A stretch of 22,252 bases of DNA, taken from positions 1 through 22,252 of the forward strand of contig CAJGDR010000006.1 in assembly GCA_904502205.1 (NCBI GenBank), read 5' to 3'. A program made the position numbers and the translations under genes. This document shows, piece by piece, positions 8,278-15,290 of the stretch (position 1 is the stretch's first letter; every line of letters starts with the position of its first letter). The DNA is from an uncultured Bacilli bacterium (GTDB lineage: Bacteria; Bacillota_I; Bacilli_A; ML615J-28; CAG-313). The notes under the pieces were generated by a model. It made no database searches. It saw only the letters and a list, made by a program, of their open reading frames with translations, and was not told where the DNA came from.

Positions 8278-9263
8278 CTAAAGATCAATTATTAGATAAA
8301 GCAATCTCTTTACTTAATGCAGGTACTGTTAATGCTGTACTTGGATGGAGTAAAGGTGAATTTGGTTATGATGTAACTCCAACTTTATTTAAAAATGAAG
8401 AAGATTTAAAGGAAAATTTTGTTTGGAATGATTTTTGTGGATTAAACTTCTCAAAATATCTTGTTTATAAAACAGACCGTTTTGAAGGCAAAATTTTAGT
8501 ATTCTTAAAACCTTGTGATACATATAGCTTTAACCAACTTTTAACTGAACATCGTTTTGATCGTGAGAAAGTTTACGTTGTTGGTGTTCCATGTGATGGT
8601 ATGGTTAATGTAAATGCTCTTAAAAAAGTAGTTGGTGAAGGAATCACTAACGTAGAATATGAAAACGACAACTTATTAGTTACTTCACTTTATGAAGATA
8701 AACCAGTTGTTGTTGCAAAAAATGATGTTCTATTAGAACGTTGTGTAAATTGTAAAAGTAAAAAACATGTAGCCTATGATGAATTATTAGGTGAAGATGG
8801 AGAAGTAATCGATTCAAATAGATTTGATGAAGTTGCTAAATTAGAAGCTATGACACCAGATGAAAGATTTGCTTTCTGGCAAAATGAACTTTCTCGTTGT
8901 ATTCGTTGTAATGCTTGTCGTGATGTTTGTCCAGCTTGTACATGTGAAAAATGTGTATTTGATAACCCAACATCAGGTGTAGAAAATAAAGCTGCAGCTA
9001 ATAGCTTTGAAGAAAAAATGTTCCATATTATTAGAGCATTCCACGTAGCTGGTAGATGTAGTGACTGTGGAGAATGTTCTAGAGTATGTCCACAAAATAT
9101 TCCTCTTCATTTATTAAACCGTAAATTTATTAAAGATATTAATACTTTCTATGGTGAATATCAAGCAGGTGAAGAAGTAGGATCTAGAGCACCTTTAGTT
9201 AACTATACAACTGAAGATTTAGAACCTAGTGAAGTTTTTGACAAGGGGGATAAAAATGCGTAA
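8265..9263 (+). CDS. flxC: Flx complex iron-sulfur subunit C (FdhB/FrhB-like plus two 4Fe-4S)
   Basis: 332-residue iron-sulfur protein. The N-terminal half (about 1-165) resembles the FrhB/FdhB-type and hydrogenase-beta family, with 'LKPCDTYSFNQL' around C84, 'VGVPCDGMV' around C110 and a CVNC at 160-163. The C-terminal half carries two CX2CX2CX3C clusters (C212, C215, C218, C222 and C265, C268, C271, C275), with additional cysteines in 'CPACTCEKC' just after the first. It occupies the position of FlxC between the MvhD-like protein and the sulfhydrogenase-beta-like protein. Its precise role within Flx complexes is not settled; it probably relays electrons from FlxAB to FlxD and HdrA. Start at ATG 8265 follows TTGGAGGA inside the end of flxD. 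The assignment rests on order and domain type. Confidence 0.8.
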   Translation: MQKITKDQLLDKAISLLNAGTVNAVLGWSKGEFGYDVTPTLFKNEEDLKENFVWNDFCGLNFSKYLVYKTDRFEGKILVFLKPCDTYSFNQLLTEHRFDREKVYVVGVPCDGMVNVNALKKVVGEGITNVEYENDNLLVTSLYEDKPVVVAKNDVLLERCVNCKSKKHVAYDELLGEDGEVIDSNRFDEVAKLEAMTPDERFAFWQNELSRCIRCNACRDVCPACTCEKCVFDNPTSGVENKAAANSFEEKMFHIIRAFHVAGRCSDCGECSRVCPQNIPLHLLNRKFIKDINTFYGEYQAGEEVGSRAPLVNYTTEDLEPSEVFDKGDKNA

Positions 9264-10284
9264 GTGTTCTCTTGAAAAAATATATACTGTTTTTGAAGAA
9301 ATTGCAAAGACTGCAAAACTTTATGTTCCAACAACATTAAGTGATGGTAGTTCTAAATTTAAACAATGGGAAAAAGGAATGGAATGGTCTAACGCTTTAA
9401 ATACTGTTAGAAGTCCTAAAGATTTATTCTTCCCACAAATGCAAAATTTAATGGAATTCAAAACAGAAGGTAAAAATATTTCTTTAATTGATACAAGAAG
9501 TGAAAGTGAAGATTTCGTAGTTTTTGGTGTTCGCGGATGTGACGTAAAAAGCTTTGAAATCTTAGACAGAGTTTTCTTAAAAGAACCTGTTGATAGCTTC
9601 TATCAATCAAGAAGAGAAAAAGGTGTTATTGTATCTACTGCTTGTTCAAAACCAGCTGAAACATGTTTTTGTAAAACTTTTGGCTTAACTCCAGAACAAC
9701 CAGAAGGTGACGTAACAACTTGGAAAACTGAAAGTGAAGTATTCTTTAAAGCAAATACACCTAAGGGTGAGGCTCTTTTAGAAAAAATCAATCATTTAAC
9801 TGAAGAATGTGATGATACATTAGTTAATGCCGAAATTGAAAAAATCAATAAAATTATGGACAGATTACCATTAAAAGATTTAACAACTGATGCTTTTGGT
9901 GCCGGAAAAACAAGTAAATTCTTTAATGATCCAAGTTGGGATGAATTATCTCAAAGCTGTCTTGGATGTGGTACATGTACATTTGTTTGTCCAACATGTC
10001 AATGTTATGATATAAAAGATTTTAATACTGGAAATCGTGTAATTAGATTTAGATGCTGGGATTCATGTATGTATTCTGACTTTACAAAAATGGCTCATGG
10101 TAATAACCGTCTAACTCAAAAAGAACGTTTCCGTCAAAGATTTATGCATAAACTTGTATATTATCCAGAAAACAACAACGGATTATTTAGTTGTGTAGGA
10201 TGTGGAAGATGTCTTTCTAAATGTCCTATTTCAATGAATATCGTAAAAGTAATGAAAAAGTTAGGAGGGAACAAAAGTGAATAA
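9256..10284 (+). CDS. flxB: Flx complex subunit B (sulfhydrogenase/anaerobic sulfite reductase beta-like ferredoxin)
   Basis: 342 residues from ATG 9256, which I prefer over the in-frame GTG at 9229 because AAGGGGG (9243-9249) is spaced six bases before the ATG. The N-terminal region has the 'VVFGVRGCDVKSFEILDRVF' and 'TACSKPAETCFC' blocks of the family that includes the beta subunits of soluble sulfhydrogenase and anaerobic sulfite reductase. Two C-terminal [4Fe-4S] motifs follow: C235, C238, C241, C245 and C313, C316, C319, C323, with CWDSC between them. These proteins pair with a flavoprotein like FlxA, next in the operon, and receive its electrons. It overlaps flxC and flxA by 8 bases each, consistent with a tightly coupled complex. 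Confidence 0.85.
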   Translation: MRKCSLEKIYTVFEEIAKTAKLYVPTTLSDGSSKFKQWEKGMEWSNALNTVRSPKDLFFPQMQNLMEFKTEGKNISLIDTRSESEDFVVFGVRGCDVKSFEILDRVFLKEPVDSFYQSRREKGVIVSTACSKPAETCFCKTFGLTPEQPEGDVTTWKTESEVFFKANTPKGEALLEKINHLTEECDDTLVNAEIEKINKIMDRLPLKDLTTDAFGAGKTSKFFNDPSWDELSQSCLGCGTCTFVCPTCQCYDIKDFNTGNRVIRFRCWDSCMYSDFTKMAHGNNRLTQKERFRQRFMHKLVYYPENNNGLFSCVGCGRCLSKCPISMNIVKVMKKLGGNKSE

Positions 10285-11110
10285 TAGACCAGAAACTTTA
10301 ATTCCCACTGTTGCTGTAATAACTGATATTCGTATTGATACACCAGATATCAAAACATTCAGAGTTGTTACATTAGATGGTAAAAAAGCTTTTAATCATC
10401 GTCCAGGACAATGTGCAATGCTTTCTATTCCTGGTGTTGGTGAAGCAATGTTTTCAATTACTTCATCTCCAACAAATGAAGAATTTATGGAATTCTCAAT
10501 CAAGAAATGTGGTTGTGTAACTGAATGGTTACACCAAGCTGAAGTTGGTCAACAAATTACTATTCGTGGACCATACGGAAATCATTTCCCAGTTGATGAT
10601 GTATTTGTTGGTAAAAACTTACTATTTATTGCGGGTGGTGTAGGTCTTGCACCATTACGTTCAGTTATTAACTATTGTAGACATTATCGTGATCGTTATG
10701 GAGAAATTGATATCGTTTACGGTTCAAGAAGTAAAGATGATTTATTAGATTACAAAGAAATCATTGAAGAATGGTCAACAGATGCAGGTGTTAATGTTCA
10801 TTTAACAATTGACAGAGCTCAAGAAGGTTGGGATGGACATGTAGGATTTGTACCAAGTTATGTTAAAGAACTTGGCATTGATACAAACAAAACAGCTGTA
10901 CTTTGTGGTCCTCCAATTATGATTAAGTTTACATTAGAAGGACTTTGTGAAATTGGATTTGACAAGAGTCAAATTTATACAACACTAGAGTTAAAAATGA
11001 AATGTGGAGTCGGCAAATGTGGAAGATGTAATGTTGGCTCTAAGTATGTATGTCAAGATGGACCAGTATTTAGTTGTGTTGAACTTGATGAACTTCCAGA
11101 TGAATATTAA
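10277..11110 (+). CDS. flxA: Flx complex NAD(P)H-oxidising flavoprotein subunit A
   Basis: 277-residue ferredoxin-NADP reductase-like protein, related to the gamma subunits of sulfhydrogenase and to dihydroorotate dehydrogenase electron-transfer subunit PyrK. Order: FAD-binding beta-barrel with HRPGQCAMLS (41-50) and FSITSSP (59-65); NAD(P)-binding domain with GGVGLAPLRS (120-129) and CGPP (210-213); a C-terminal [2Fe-2S] site C243, C248, C251, C259 in 'KCGVGKCGRCNVGSKYVC'. It should oxidise NADH or NADPH and feed FlxB. The cofactor preference is not readable here, but D. vulgaris FlxABCD-HdrABC uses NADH. The start is GTG 10277 behind GGAGGG, overlapping flxB by 8 bases. Confidence 0.9.
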   Translation: MNNRPETLIPTVAVITDIRIDTPDIKTFRVVTLDGKKAFNHRPGQCAMLSIPGVGEAMFSITSSPTNEEFMEFSIKKCGCVTEWLHQAEVGQQITIRGPYGNHFPVDDVFVGKNLLFIAGGVGLAPLRSVINYCRHYRDRYGEIDIVYGSRSKDDLLDYKEIIEEWSTDAGVNVHLTIDRAQEGWDGHVGFVPSYVKELGIDTNKTAVLCGPPIMIKFTLEGLCEIGFDKSQIYTTLELKMKCGVGKCGRCNVGSKYVCQDGPVFSCVELDELPDEY

Positions 11111-11124
11111 AAAGGAGAAAAAAC

Positions 11125-11799
11125 ATGGAAAAATTAGTTAGTGTATATCTTTTTGGTAAAAAATATGAAGTGCCTGAAAATTTAACAATCATGACTGCTA
11201 TGGAATATGCTGGTTATCAATTAGTTCGTGGATGCGGATGCCGTAATGGTTTCTGTGGAGCATGTGCTACAATTTACCGTATTAAAGGTGATAAAGAACT
11301 AAAAGCATGTCTTGCATGTCAAACTAAAGTAGAAGATAACATGTATGTTGCTACTTTACCATTCTTCCCACTTGTTAAACAAGGCTATGATATTGAAAAA
11401 GTTCCAGTAAACGAATCTGTAATGATGCAACTTTATCCAGAAATTTATTCATGTATTGGATGTAATGCATGTACAAAAAGTTGTACTCAAGGTCTTAACG
11501 TTATGCAATATATCGCTTATGCACAACGTGGAGAATTCGAAAAATGTGCTGAAGAATCATTCGACTGCGTAATGTGTGGTGTATGTTCTTCAAGATGTCC
11601 TGCTGGAATCTCACATCCTCAAGTTGCTATGTTAGCTAGAAGAATTAACGGTAAATATTTAGCACCTGGATGTGGACATTTAGAAGATCGTGTTAAAGAA
11701 ATTAAAAATGGTGACTTTAATGAATTAATTGAAGCTTTAATGCAAAAACCAATTGAAGAAATTAAAGAACTATATAACACACGTGAAATTGAAAAATAG
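11125..11799 (+). CDS. FrdB/TfrB-like iron-sulfur subunit of a soluble fumarate reductase
   Basis: 224 residues. The N-terminal domain (1-75) is a plant-type [2Fe-2S] ferredoxin fold with cysteines in 'RGCGCRNGFCGACATI' (C37/C39, C44, C47) and C62/C65. The C-terminal domain carries two complete CX2CX2CX3C motifs (C110, C113, C116, C120; C148, C151, C154, C158) separated as in HdrC. Canonical SdhB/FrdB instead interleaves a [4Fe-4S] and a [3Fe-4S] cluster, so this protein looks like a [2Fe-2S] domain joined to an HdrC-like domain. That is the N-terminal part of methanogen thiol:fumarate reductase TfrB, but the C-terminal CCG part of TfrB is missing and could be supplied by the separate HdrB of this operon. 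It probably links HdrBC to the flavoprotein that follows 11 bases later. AAAGGAG precedes the ATG. Confidence 0.8.
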   Translation: MEKLVSVYLFGKKYEVPENLTIMTAMEYAGYQLVRGCGCRNGFCGACATIYRIKGDKELKACLACQTKVEDNMYVATLPFFPLVKQGYDIEKVPVNESVMMQLYPEIYSCIGCNACTKSCTQGLNVMQYIAYAQRGEFEKCAEESFDCVMCGVCSSRCPAGISHPQVAMLARRINGKYLAPGCGHLEDRVKEIKNGDFNELIEALMQKPIEEIKELYNTREIEK

Positions 11800-11810
11800 G
11801 AGGGAAACAT

Positions 11811-13409
11811 ATGTATTCGGATAAATTTCAAAAATCACTTTCTGCAGTAGAAGCTGCAAGAGAAAAAAACATTGCTTTAGAACCGGAACGTATGACTGCA
11901 AAACAAAAAGAAGATTTACTTGCAGCATTCCATCCAGACTATAGACAAGATCAATTCTCAGTTTTACAAATTGGTCCAAATAAAGGGGACAAAGTTCCAA
12001 CTGAACTTGCTGAAATTTTACAAGCTCATAGTAGAATTACTGCAAACAGTGTTGATCTAGAAAAACCTGATTACGAAACTGATGTATTAATTATTGGTGC
12101 CGGTGGTGCTGGTACATCTGCTGCAATCGAAGCTCATGAAGCAGGTGCTGACGTTCTTATTGTTACTAAATTAAGAATGGGTGATGCTAATACTATGATG
12201 GCAGAAGGTGGTATCCAAGCTGCTGATAAACCTAACGATTCACCAGCTATTCACTTCGTTGATGCATTTGGTGGTGGACACTACGCTGCTAAAAGAGAAT
12301 TATTATCTAAATTAGTATGTGATGCACCTGAGGCTATTTTATGGCTAAGTGAATTAGGTGTTGAATTCGATAAAGAAGCCGATGGTACAATGGTTACTAC
12401 ACACGGTGGAGGAACTTCAAGAAAAAGAATGCATGCTGCTAAAGACTATTCTGGTGCAGAAATCATGCGTACTCTTCGCGATGAAGTTTTAAATCGCAAT
12501 ATTCCAGTAGTTGATTTTACATCAGCAATTGAACTTATTTTAGATGAAAATGGCAATGCTGCTGGTGCAGTTTTAATGAACATGGAAACTAATGAATTAC
12601 TTGTTGCAAAAGCTAAAACAGTTATTATTGCAACAGGTGGTGCAGGACGTATGCACTATCAAGGTTTCCCAACATCAAACCACTATGGAGCAACTGCAGA
12701 TGGACTTGTATTAGGTTATAGAGCAGGAGCAAAACTTCTTTATGCTGAAACTTTACAATACCATCCAACAGGTGTTGCATATCCAGAACAAATCTTTGGT
12801 GCGTTAGTTACTGAAAAAGTACGTTCATTAGGTGCTAAACTTGTAAACCAAAACGGTGAAGTATTCATGCACCCACTTGAAACTCGTGACGTTGCTGCTG
12901 CATCAATTATCCGTGAATGTTCTGAAAGAAACAACGGTGTTGATACAGGAAATGGAAAAGGTGTATGGCTTGATACTCCAATGATTGAAAAAATTGGTGG
13001 TGAAGGTACAATCGAAAAAAGAATTCCTGCTATGATGCGTATGTTTGAAAAATATGGTATCGATATTCGTAAAGAACCAATCTTAGTATATCCTACATTA
13101 CACTATCAAAATGGTGGTTTAGATATTACTGCTGATTGTATGACTACAAATATTCCAAACTTATTTGTTGCTGGTGAAGCTGTTGGTGGTATCCATGGTA
13201 AAAACAGACTTATGGGTAACTCTTTACTAGATATTATCGTATTTGGTAGAAGTGCTGGTCAAAATGCCGCTTTAAAAGCTAAAAATGTAACAGTAGGTAA
13301 ACTTACTCTTAACCATATTGAAAAATTTGAAAAAGAAATTTCAGGAGCTGGTATCGTAACTGATAAAGTATCTCCTAAACTTCTTCCTGATTATACAAGA
13401 AGAAGATAG
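11811..13409 (+). CDS. Fumarate reductase/succinate dehydrogenase-type flavoprotein
   Basis: 532-residue flavoprotein of the FrdA/SdhA/NadB family. FAD Rossmann motif GAGGAG at 96-101. By motif alignment to E. coli FrdA all main active-site residues are kept: H318 (QYHPTG), E335 (VTEKVR), R359 (TRD), H431 (HYQNGG) and R466 (GKNRLMGNS), supporting fumarate/succinate chemistry. The histidine that covalently binds FAD in membrane FrdA (SHTVAAEGG) is replaced by N127 in 'ANTMMAEGG', so FAD is probably non-covalent, as in L-aspartate oxidase. About 90 residues precede the Rossmann fold, with an 'HPDYRQDQFSVLQIGPNKGDKVPTELAE' segment. No anchor subunit genes follow, so the enzyme should be soluble. 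L-aspartate oxidase is less likely: QYHPTG, HYQNGG and GKNRLMGNS fit FrdA better. AGGAGGG (11798-11804) supports the start. Confidence 0.88.
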   Translation: MYSDKFQKSLSAVEAAREKNIALEPERMTAKQKEDLLAAFHPDYRQDQFSVLQIGPNKGDKVPTELAEILQAHSRITANSVDLEKPDYETDVLIIGAGGAGTSAAIEAHEAGADVLIVTKLRMGDANTMMAEGGIQAADKPNDSPAIHFVDAFGGGHYAAKRELLSKLVCDAPEAILWLSELGVEFDKEADGTMVTTHGGGTSRKRMHAAKDYSGAEIMRTLRDEVLNRNIPVVDFTSAIELILDENGNAAGAVLMNMETNELLVAKAKTVIIATGGAGRMHYQGFPTSNHYGATADGLVLGYRAGAKLLYAETLQYHPTGVAYPEQIFGALVTEKVRSLGAKLVNQNGEVFMHPLETRDVAAASIIRECSERNNGVDTGNGKGVWLDTPMIEKIGGEGTIEKRIPAMMRMFEKYGIDIRKEPILVYPTLHYQNGGLDITADCMTTNIPNLFVAGEAVGGIHGKNRLMGNSLLDIIVFGRSAGQNAALKAKNVTVGKLTLNHIEKFEKEISGAGIVTDKVSPKLLPDYTRRR

Positions 13410-13427
13410 GAAGGAAGGCAATAGAAA

Positions 13428-14690
13428 ATGAGTTTATTTGATGGAGTTATTTCTATTAGCAACAATTATACTTTATTATTCGTAGTATTTGCAGTTCTAT
13501 TACTTGGTTACGCACTTGGAAGAATTACGTTTAAAGGAATTTCATTAGGTGATGCTGGTGTATTCATTGTTGCTTTAGTATTTGGTGCATTATTGTTCCA
13601 TGTTAATGAATTTGGACAATTAATTTTCGCTGGTTCATCAAAACCTTATGATTTTAATGCTGGTCTTTCACTTATTGAAAGTCTTGGGCTTATCTTATTC
13701 GTAACATCAGTAGGTTTCATTGCTGGTCCTAAATTCTTTGGTAACTTTAAAAGAAACTTTAAATCTTATGTTTTATTAGGTCTTATTATTATTTTAGCTG
13801 GTGGCGCTGCTGCTGCTGGATGTATTGGACTTGGTGAAGTTGTTGGATATGGATCTTCTATTAAAGAACAAGATGGATTTGTTGCAATGATCGTTGGACT
13901 TCTTTCAGGGTCACTTACTTCAACTCCAGCATTCTCTGCTGCAAAAGCAACTGTTGATCCTCAATATCAAGGACTTGTTTCTGTAGGTCATGGTATTGCT
14001 TATATCTTTGGTGTAATTGGTGTTGTATTATTTGTACAACTTGTACCAAAACTTGCTAAAGCAAATATGGAAGAAGAAAGAGCTAAATTAGTAGTTAAAA
14101 ATGAAGAATCTAAAAAGCCTTTTGTAGGTAAATTATTTGAAATTGACCACATGGGTATTGCTGCATTCTCATTAGCTGCAATTTTAGGTACTTTAATTGG
14201 ACAAGTTAAGATCCCACTTACTGGTGCTGGTCTTAGCGGAACTTGTTTCTCACTAACAACAACAGGTGGATGTTTATTAGTATCTTTAGTTTTAGGTCAT
14301 TTTGGTAGAATTGGTAAAATAAATATTATGCCTTCTGCTGGAACATTAAAACTATTTAGAGAACTAGGATTAGTATTATTCTTAGTTGGTGCAGGTATTC
14401 CTGGTGGTGCAGAATTCGTTGCAAACTTCGATATTATGTACTTTGTATACGGAATCATTATGACAATTGTTCCATTATTAGTTGGATTCTTATTTGCTAA
14501 GTATGTCTTAAAATTAAGTCTTCTTAATAACTTAGGATCTATTACAGGTGGTATGACAAGTACTCCTGCACTTGGAACTTTAATTGGTACTGCAGGTACT
14601 GAAGATGTTGCATCTGCTTATGCTGCGACTTATCCAATTGCTTTAATTGCTGTTGTTCTTGTATCACAGTTTCTTATTATATTATTTTAA
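13428..14690 (+). CDS. AspT/YidE/YbjL-family carboxylate transporter, possible succinate exporter
   Basis: 420-residue membrane protein with about ten hydrophobic segments, made of two related halves with the AspT/YidE/YbjL duplication. Each half has a serine/threonine-proline signature: GSLTSTPAFSAAK in the first and GGMTSTPALGTLIGTAG in the second, plus 'LGRITFKGISLGDAGVFIVALVFG' near the N-terminus. The family (aspartate:alanine exchanger, AAE) includes AspT and the succinate exporter SucE1 of Corynebacterium glutamicum. AspT is about 540 residues and has TrkA-C/RCK_C domains between the halves; here only a short charged linker (about 210-230) remains. As the last gene of an operon encoding fumarate reduction it most likely exports succinate or exchanges it for another dicarboxylate; that is inferred from context. 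AAGGAAGG lies 9 bases before the ATG. Confidence 0.83.
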   Translation: MSLFDGVISISNNYTLLFVVFAVLLLGYALGRITFKGISLGDAGVFIVALVFGALLFHVNEFGQLIFAGSSKPYDFNAGLSLIESLGLILFVTSVGFIAGPKFFGNFKRNFKSYVLLGLIIILAGGAAAAGCIGLGEVVGYGSSIKEQDGFVAMIVGLLSGSLTSTPAFSAAKATVDPQYQGLVSVGHGIAYIFGVIGVVLFVQLVPKLAKANMEEERAKLVVKNEESKKPFVGKLFEIDHMGIAAFSLAAILGTLIGQVKIPLTGAGLSGTCFSLTTTGGCLLVSLVLGHFGRIGKINIMPSAGTLKLFRELGLVLFLVGAGIPGGAEFVANFDIMYFVYGIIMTIVPLLVGFLFAKYVLKLSLLNNLGSITGGMTSTPALGTLIGTAGTEDVASAYAATYPIALIAVVLVSQFLIILF

Positions 14691-14713
14691 TTAATATAAA
14701 TAAATTAAAACAT

Positions 14714-14745
14714 ATGGCATCGGTTTTACCGATGCCATTTATTTT
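14714..14745 (+). terminator. Strong terminator of the dicarboxylate/Hdr-Flx operon
   Basis: Perfect 11-bp stem ATGGCATCGGT / ACCGATGCCAT (14714-14724, 14728-14738) with a TTT loop, followed by a T-rich run. It has the most GC-rich stem of the four terminators seen, and closes the operon that begins near 2235; no other terminator-like hairpin was noticed between those points. Confidence 0.9.
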
Positions 14746-14901
14746 TATAAATAAATAATACTTAAATGTTAGGAAATAATTGATTGTTAAAAAATAAAAA
14801 TGGAAAATAATTAAAATATATTTTAGATATTCGATTAGGTAATTTATAAGATGATATTGCCAAATTTTGAAAATCTTTATTAAAAATGTTAAATTTTTTT
14901 G

Positions 14902-14917
14902 AATTTTGTGTTATACT
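14902..14917 (+). promoter_or_regulatory. Extended -10 promoter of the hydrogenase operon
   Basis: TGtTATACT at 14909-14917 is an extended -10 element with a poor -35 (TTAAAT at 14889). The preceding AATTTTGTG (14902-14910) is identical to the sequence at the same place in the dicarboxylate operon promoter. The transcript would have a leader of about 120 bases. Confidence 0.6.
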
Positions 14918-14941
14918 ATTATATACAAAAAATATGAATTA

Positions 14942-14983
14942 TAGATAATTTTTTTATCTAAATTATCATATAATTTAAATTAT
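14942..14983 (+). promoter_or_regulatory. Overlapping inverted repeats in the hydrogenase operon leader
   Basis: Two mutually exclusive hairpins can be drawn: TAGATAA/TTATCTA (14942-14948 with 14954-14960) and GATAATTT/AAATTATC (14944-14951 with 14960-14967). A perfect 14-base palindrome ATAATTTAAATTAT follows at 14970-14983. All are purely or nearly AT and may partly reflect composition, but they are packed between promoter and start codon, where operators or alternative leader structures would act. Confidence 0.4.
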
Positions 14984-14984
14984 G

Positions 14985-15002
14985 TTGATTCTTAAGAATC
15001 AA
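14985..15002. promoter_or_regulatory. Perfect 18-base palindrome, candidate operator
   Basis: TTGATTCTTAAGAATCAA is a perfect 18-base dyad, about 70 bases downstream of the likely transcription start and 45 bases before the first start codon. It resembles an operator for a dimeric regulator, or could form an RNA hairpin. The half-site TTGAT matches the FNR half-site, but the spacing is eight bases rather than the four of an FNR site, so I assign no regulator. Confidence 0.5.
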
Positions 15003-15047
15003 TAAAACCTATTTAATTGACTATAAAAAAATAAAGGAGAATAAAAT

Positions 15048-15290
15048 ATGAAAATTACAGTATGTATCGGAAGTTCATGCCACATTAAAGGATCACGTCA
15101 AGTTGTTGAAAAATTAGATAACCTAATTAAAGAAAACAATGTAGCTGAAACTGTAGAACTAGGTGGAACATTCTGTTTAGGAAATTGTCAAAAAGGTGTT
15201 TGTGTATTAGTTGATGAACAATTCCATTCAGTAACACCAGAAACTGTAGAAGAATTCTTTGAGAAAGAAGTATTACAAAAGGTAAAATAA
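15048..15290 (+). CDS. Small thioredoxin-like [2Fe-2S] ferredoxin (NuoE/HydC-like), copy 1
   Basis: 80-residue protein with the four-cysteine pattern of thioredoxin-fold [2Fe-2S] ferredoxins: C6, C11 (VCIGSSC) and C43, C47 (TFCLGNC), plus an extra C52. It corresponds to only the C-terminal ferredoxin domain of NuoE/HydC; the N-terminal helical domain of those subunits is absent, and no NuoF/HydB partner is encoded here. It is therefore more likely a small soluble electron carrier or redox-signalling partner for the hydrogenase-like proteins downstream than part of an NADH-dependent bifurcating hydrogenase. It is the first gene of the operon, with a good AAAGGAG site, and the next gene is a diverged copy of it separated by one base. 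Confidence 0.85.
   Translation: MKITVCIGSSCHIKGSRQVVEKLDNLIKENNVAETVELGGTFCLGNCQKGVCVLVDEQFHSVTPETVEEFFEKEVLQKVK

Larger units (their letters stand above)
14746..15047. other. Non-coding stretch between the two redox operons
   Basis: About 300 bases, extremely AT-rich, with no open frame worth calling on either strand. The first 150 bases show nothing recognisable. The second half holds the hydrogenase-operon promoter, a series of palindromes in the presumed leader and the ribosome binding site AAAGGAG for the first ferredoxin-like gene. Confidence 0.75.

Noticed and set aside
4667..11110. Methanogen origin or transfer of the hdr genes
   Set aside because: Base composition, ribosome binding sites and gene overlaps match the flanking bacterial genes, and Hdr-Flx clusters are known in many bacteria; nothing visible suggests recent transfer.
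11770..12000. Overlapping - strand frames around the FrdB/FrdA junction
   Set aside because: They are shadows of two well-supported + strand genes with good ribosome binding sites.
11811..13409. L-aspartate oxidase (NadB) as the identity of the FrdA-like flavoprotein
   Set aside because: Although FAD is probably non-covalent as in NadB, the QYHPTG, VTEKVR, HYQNGG and GKNRLMGNS motifs fit fumarate reductase/succinate dehydrogenase, and no NadA/NadC genes are nearby.
14906..14928. Possible full Rex operator at the hydrogenase promoter (TTGT...ACAA)
   Set aside because: The outer four bases are symmetric, but the span is 23 bases, longer than a Rex site of about 18-20, and the interior lacks symmetry.
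14985..15002. FNR binding site reading of the 18-base palindrome
   Set aside because: FNR sites are TTGAT-N4-ATCAA; here the spacer is eight bases, so the half-sites would be out of register.
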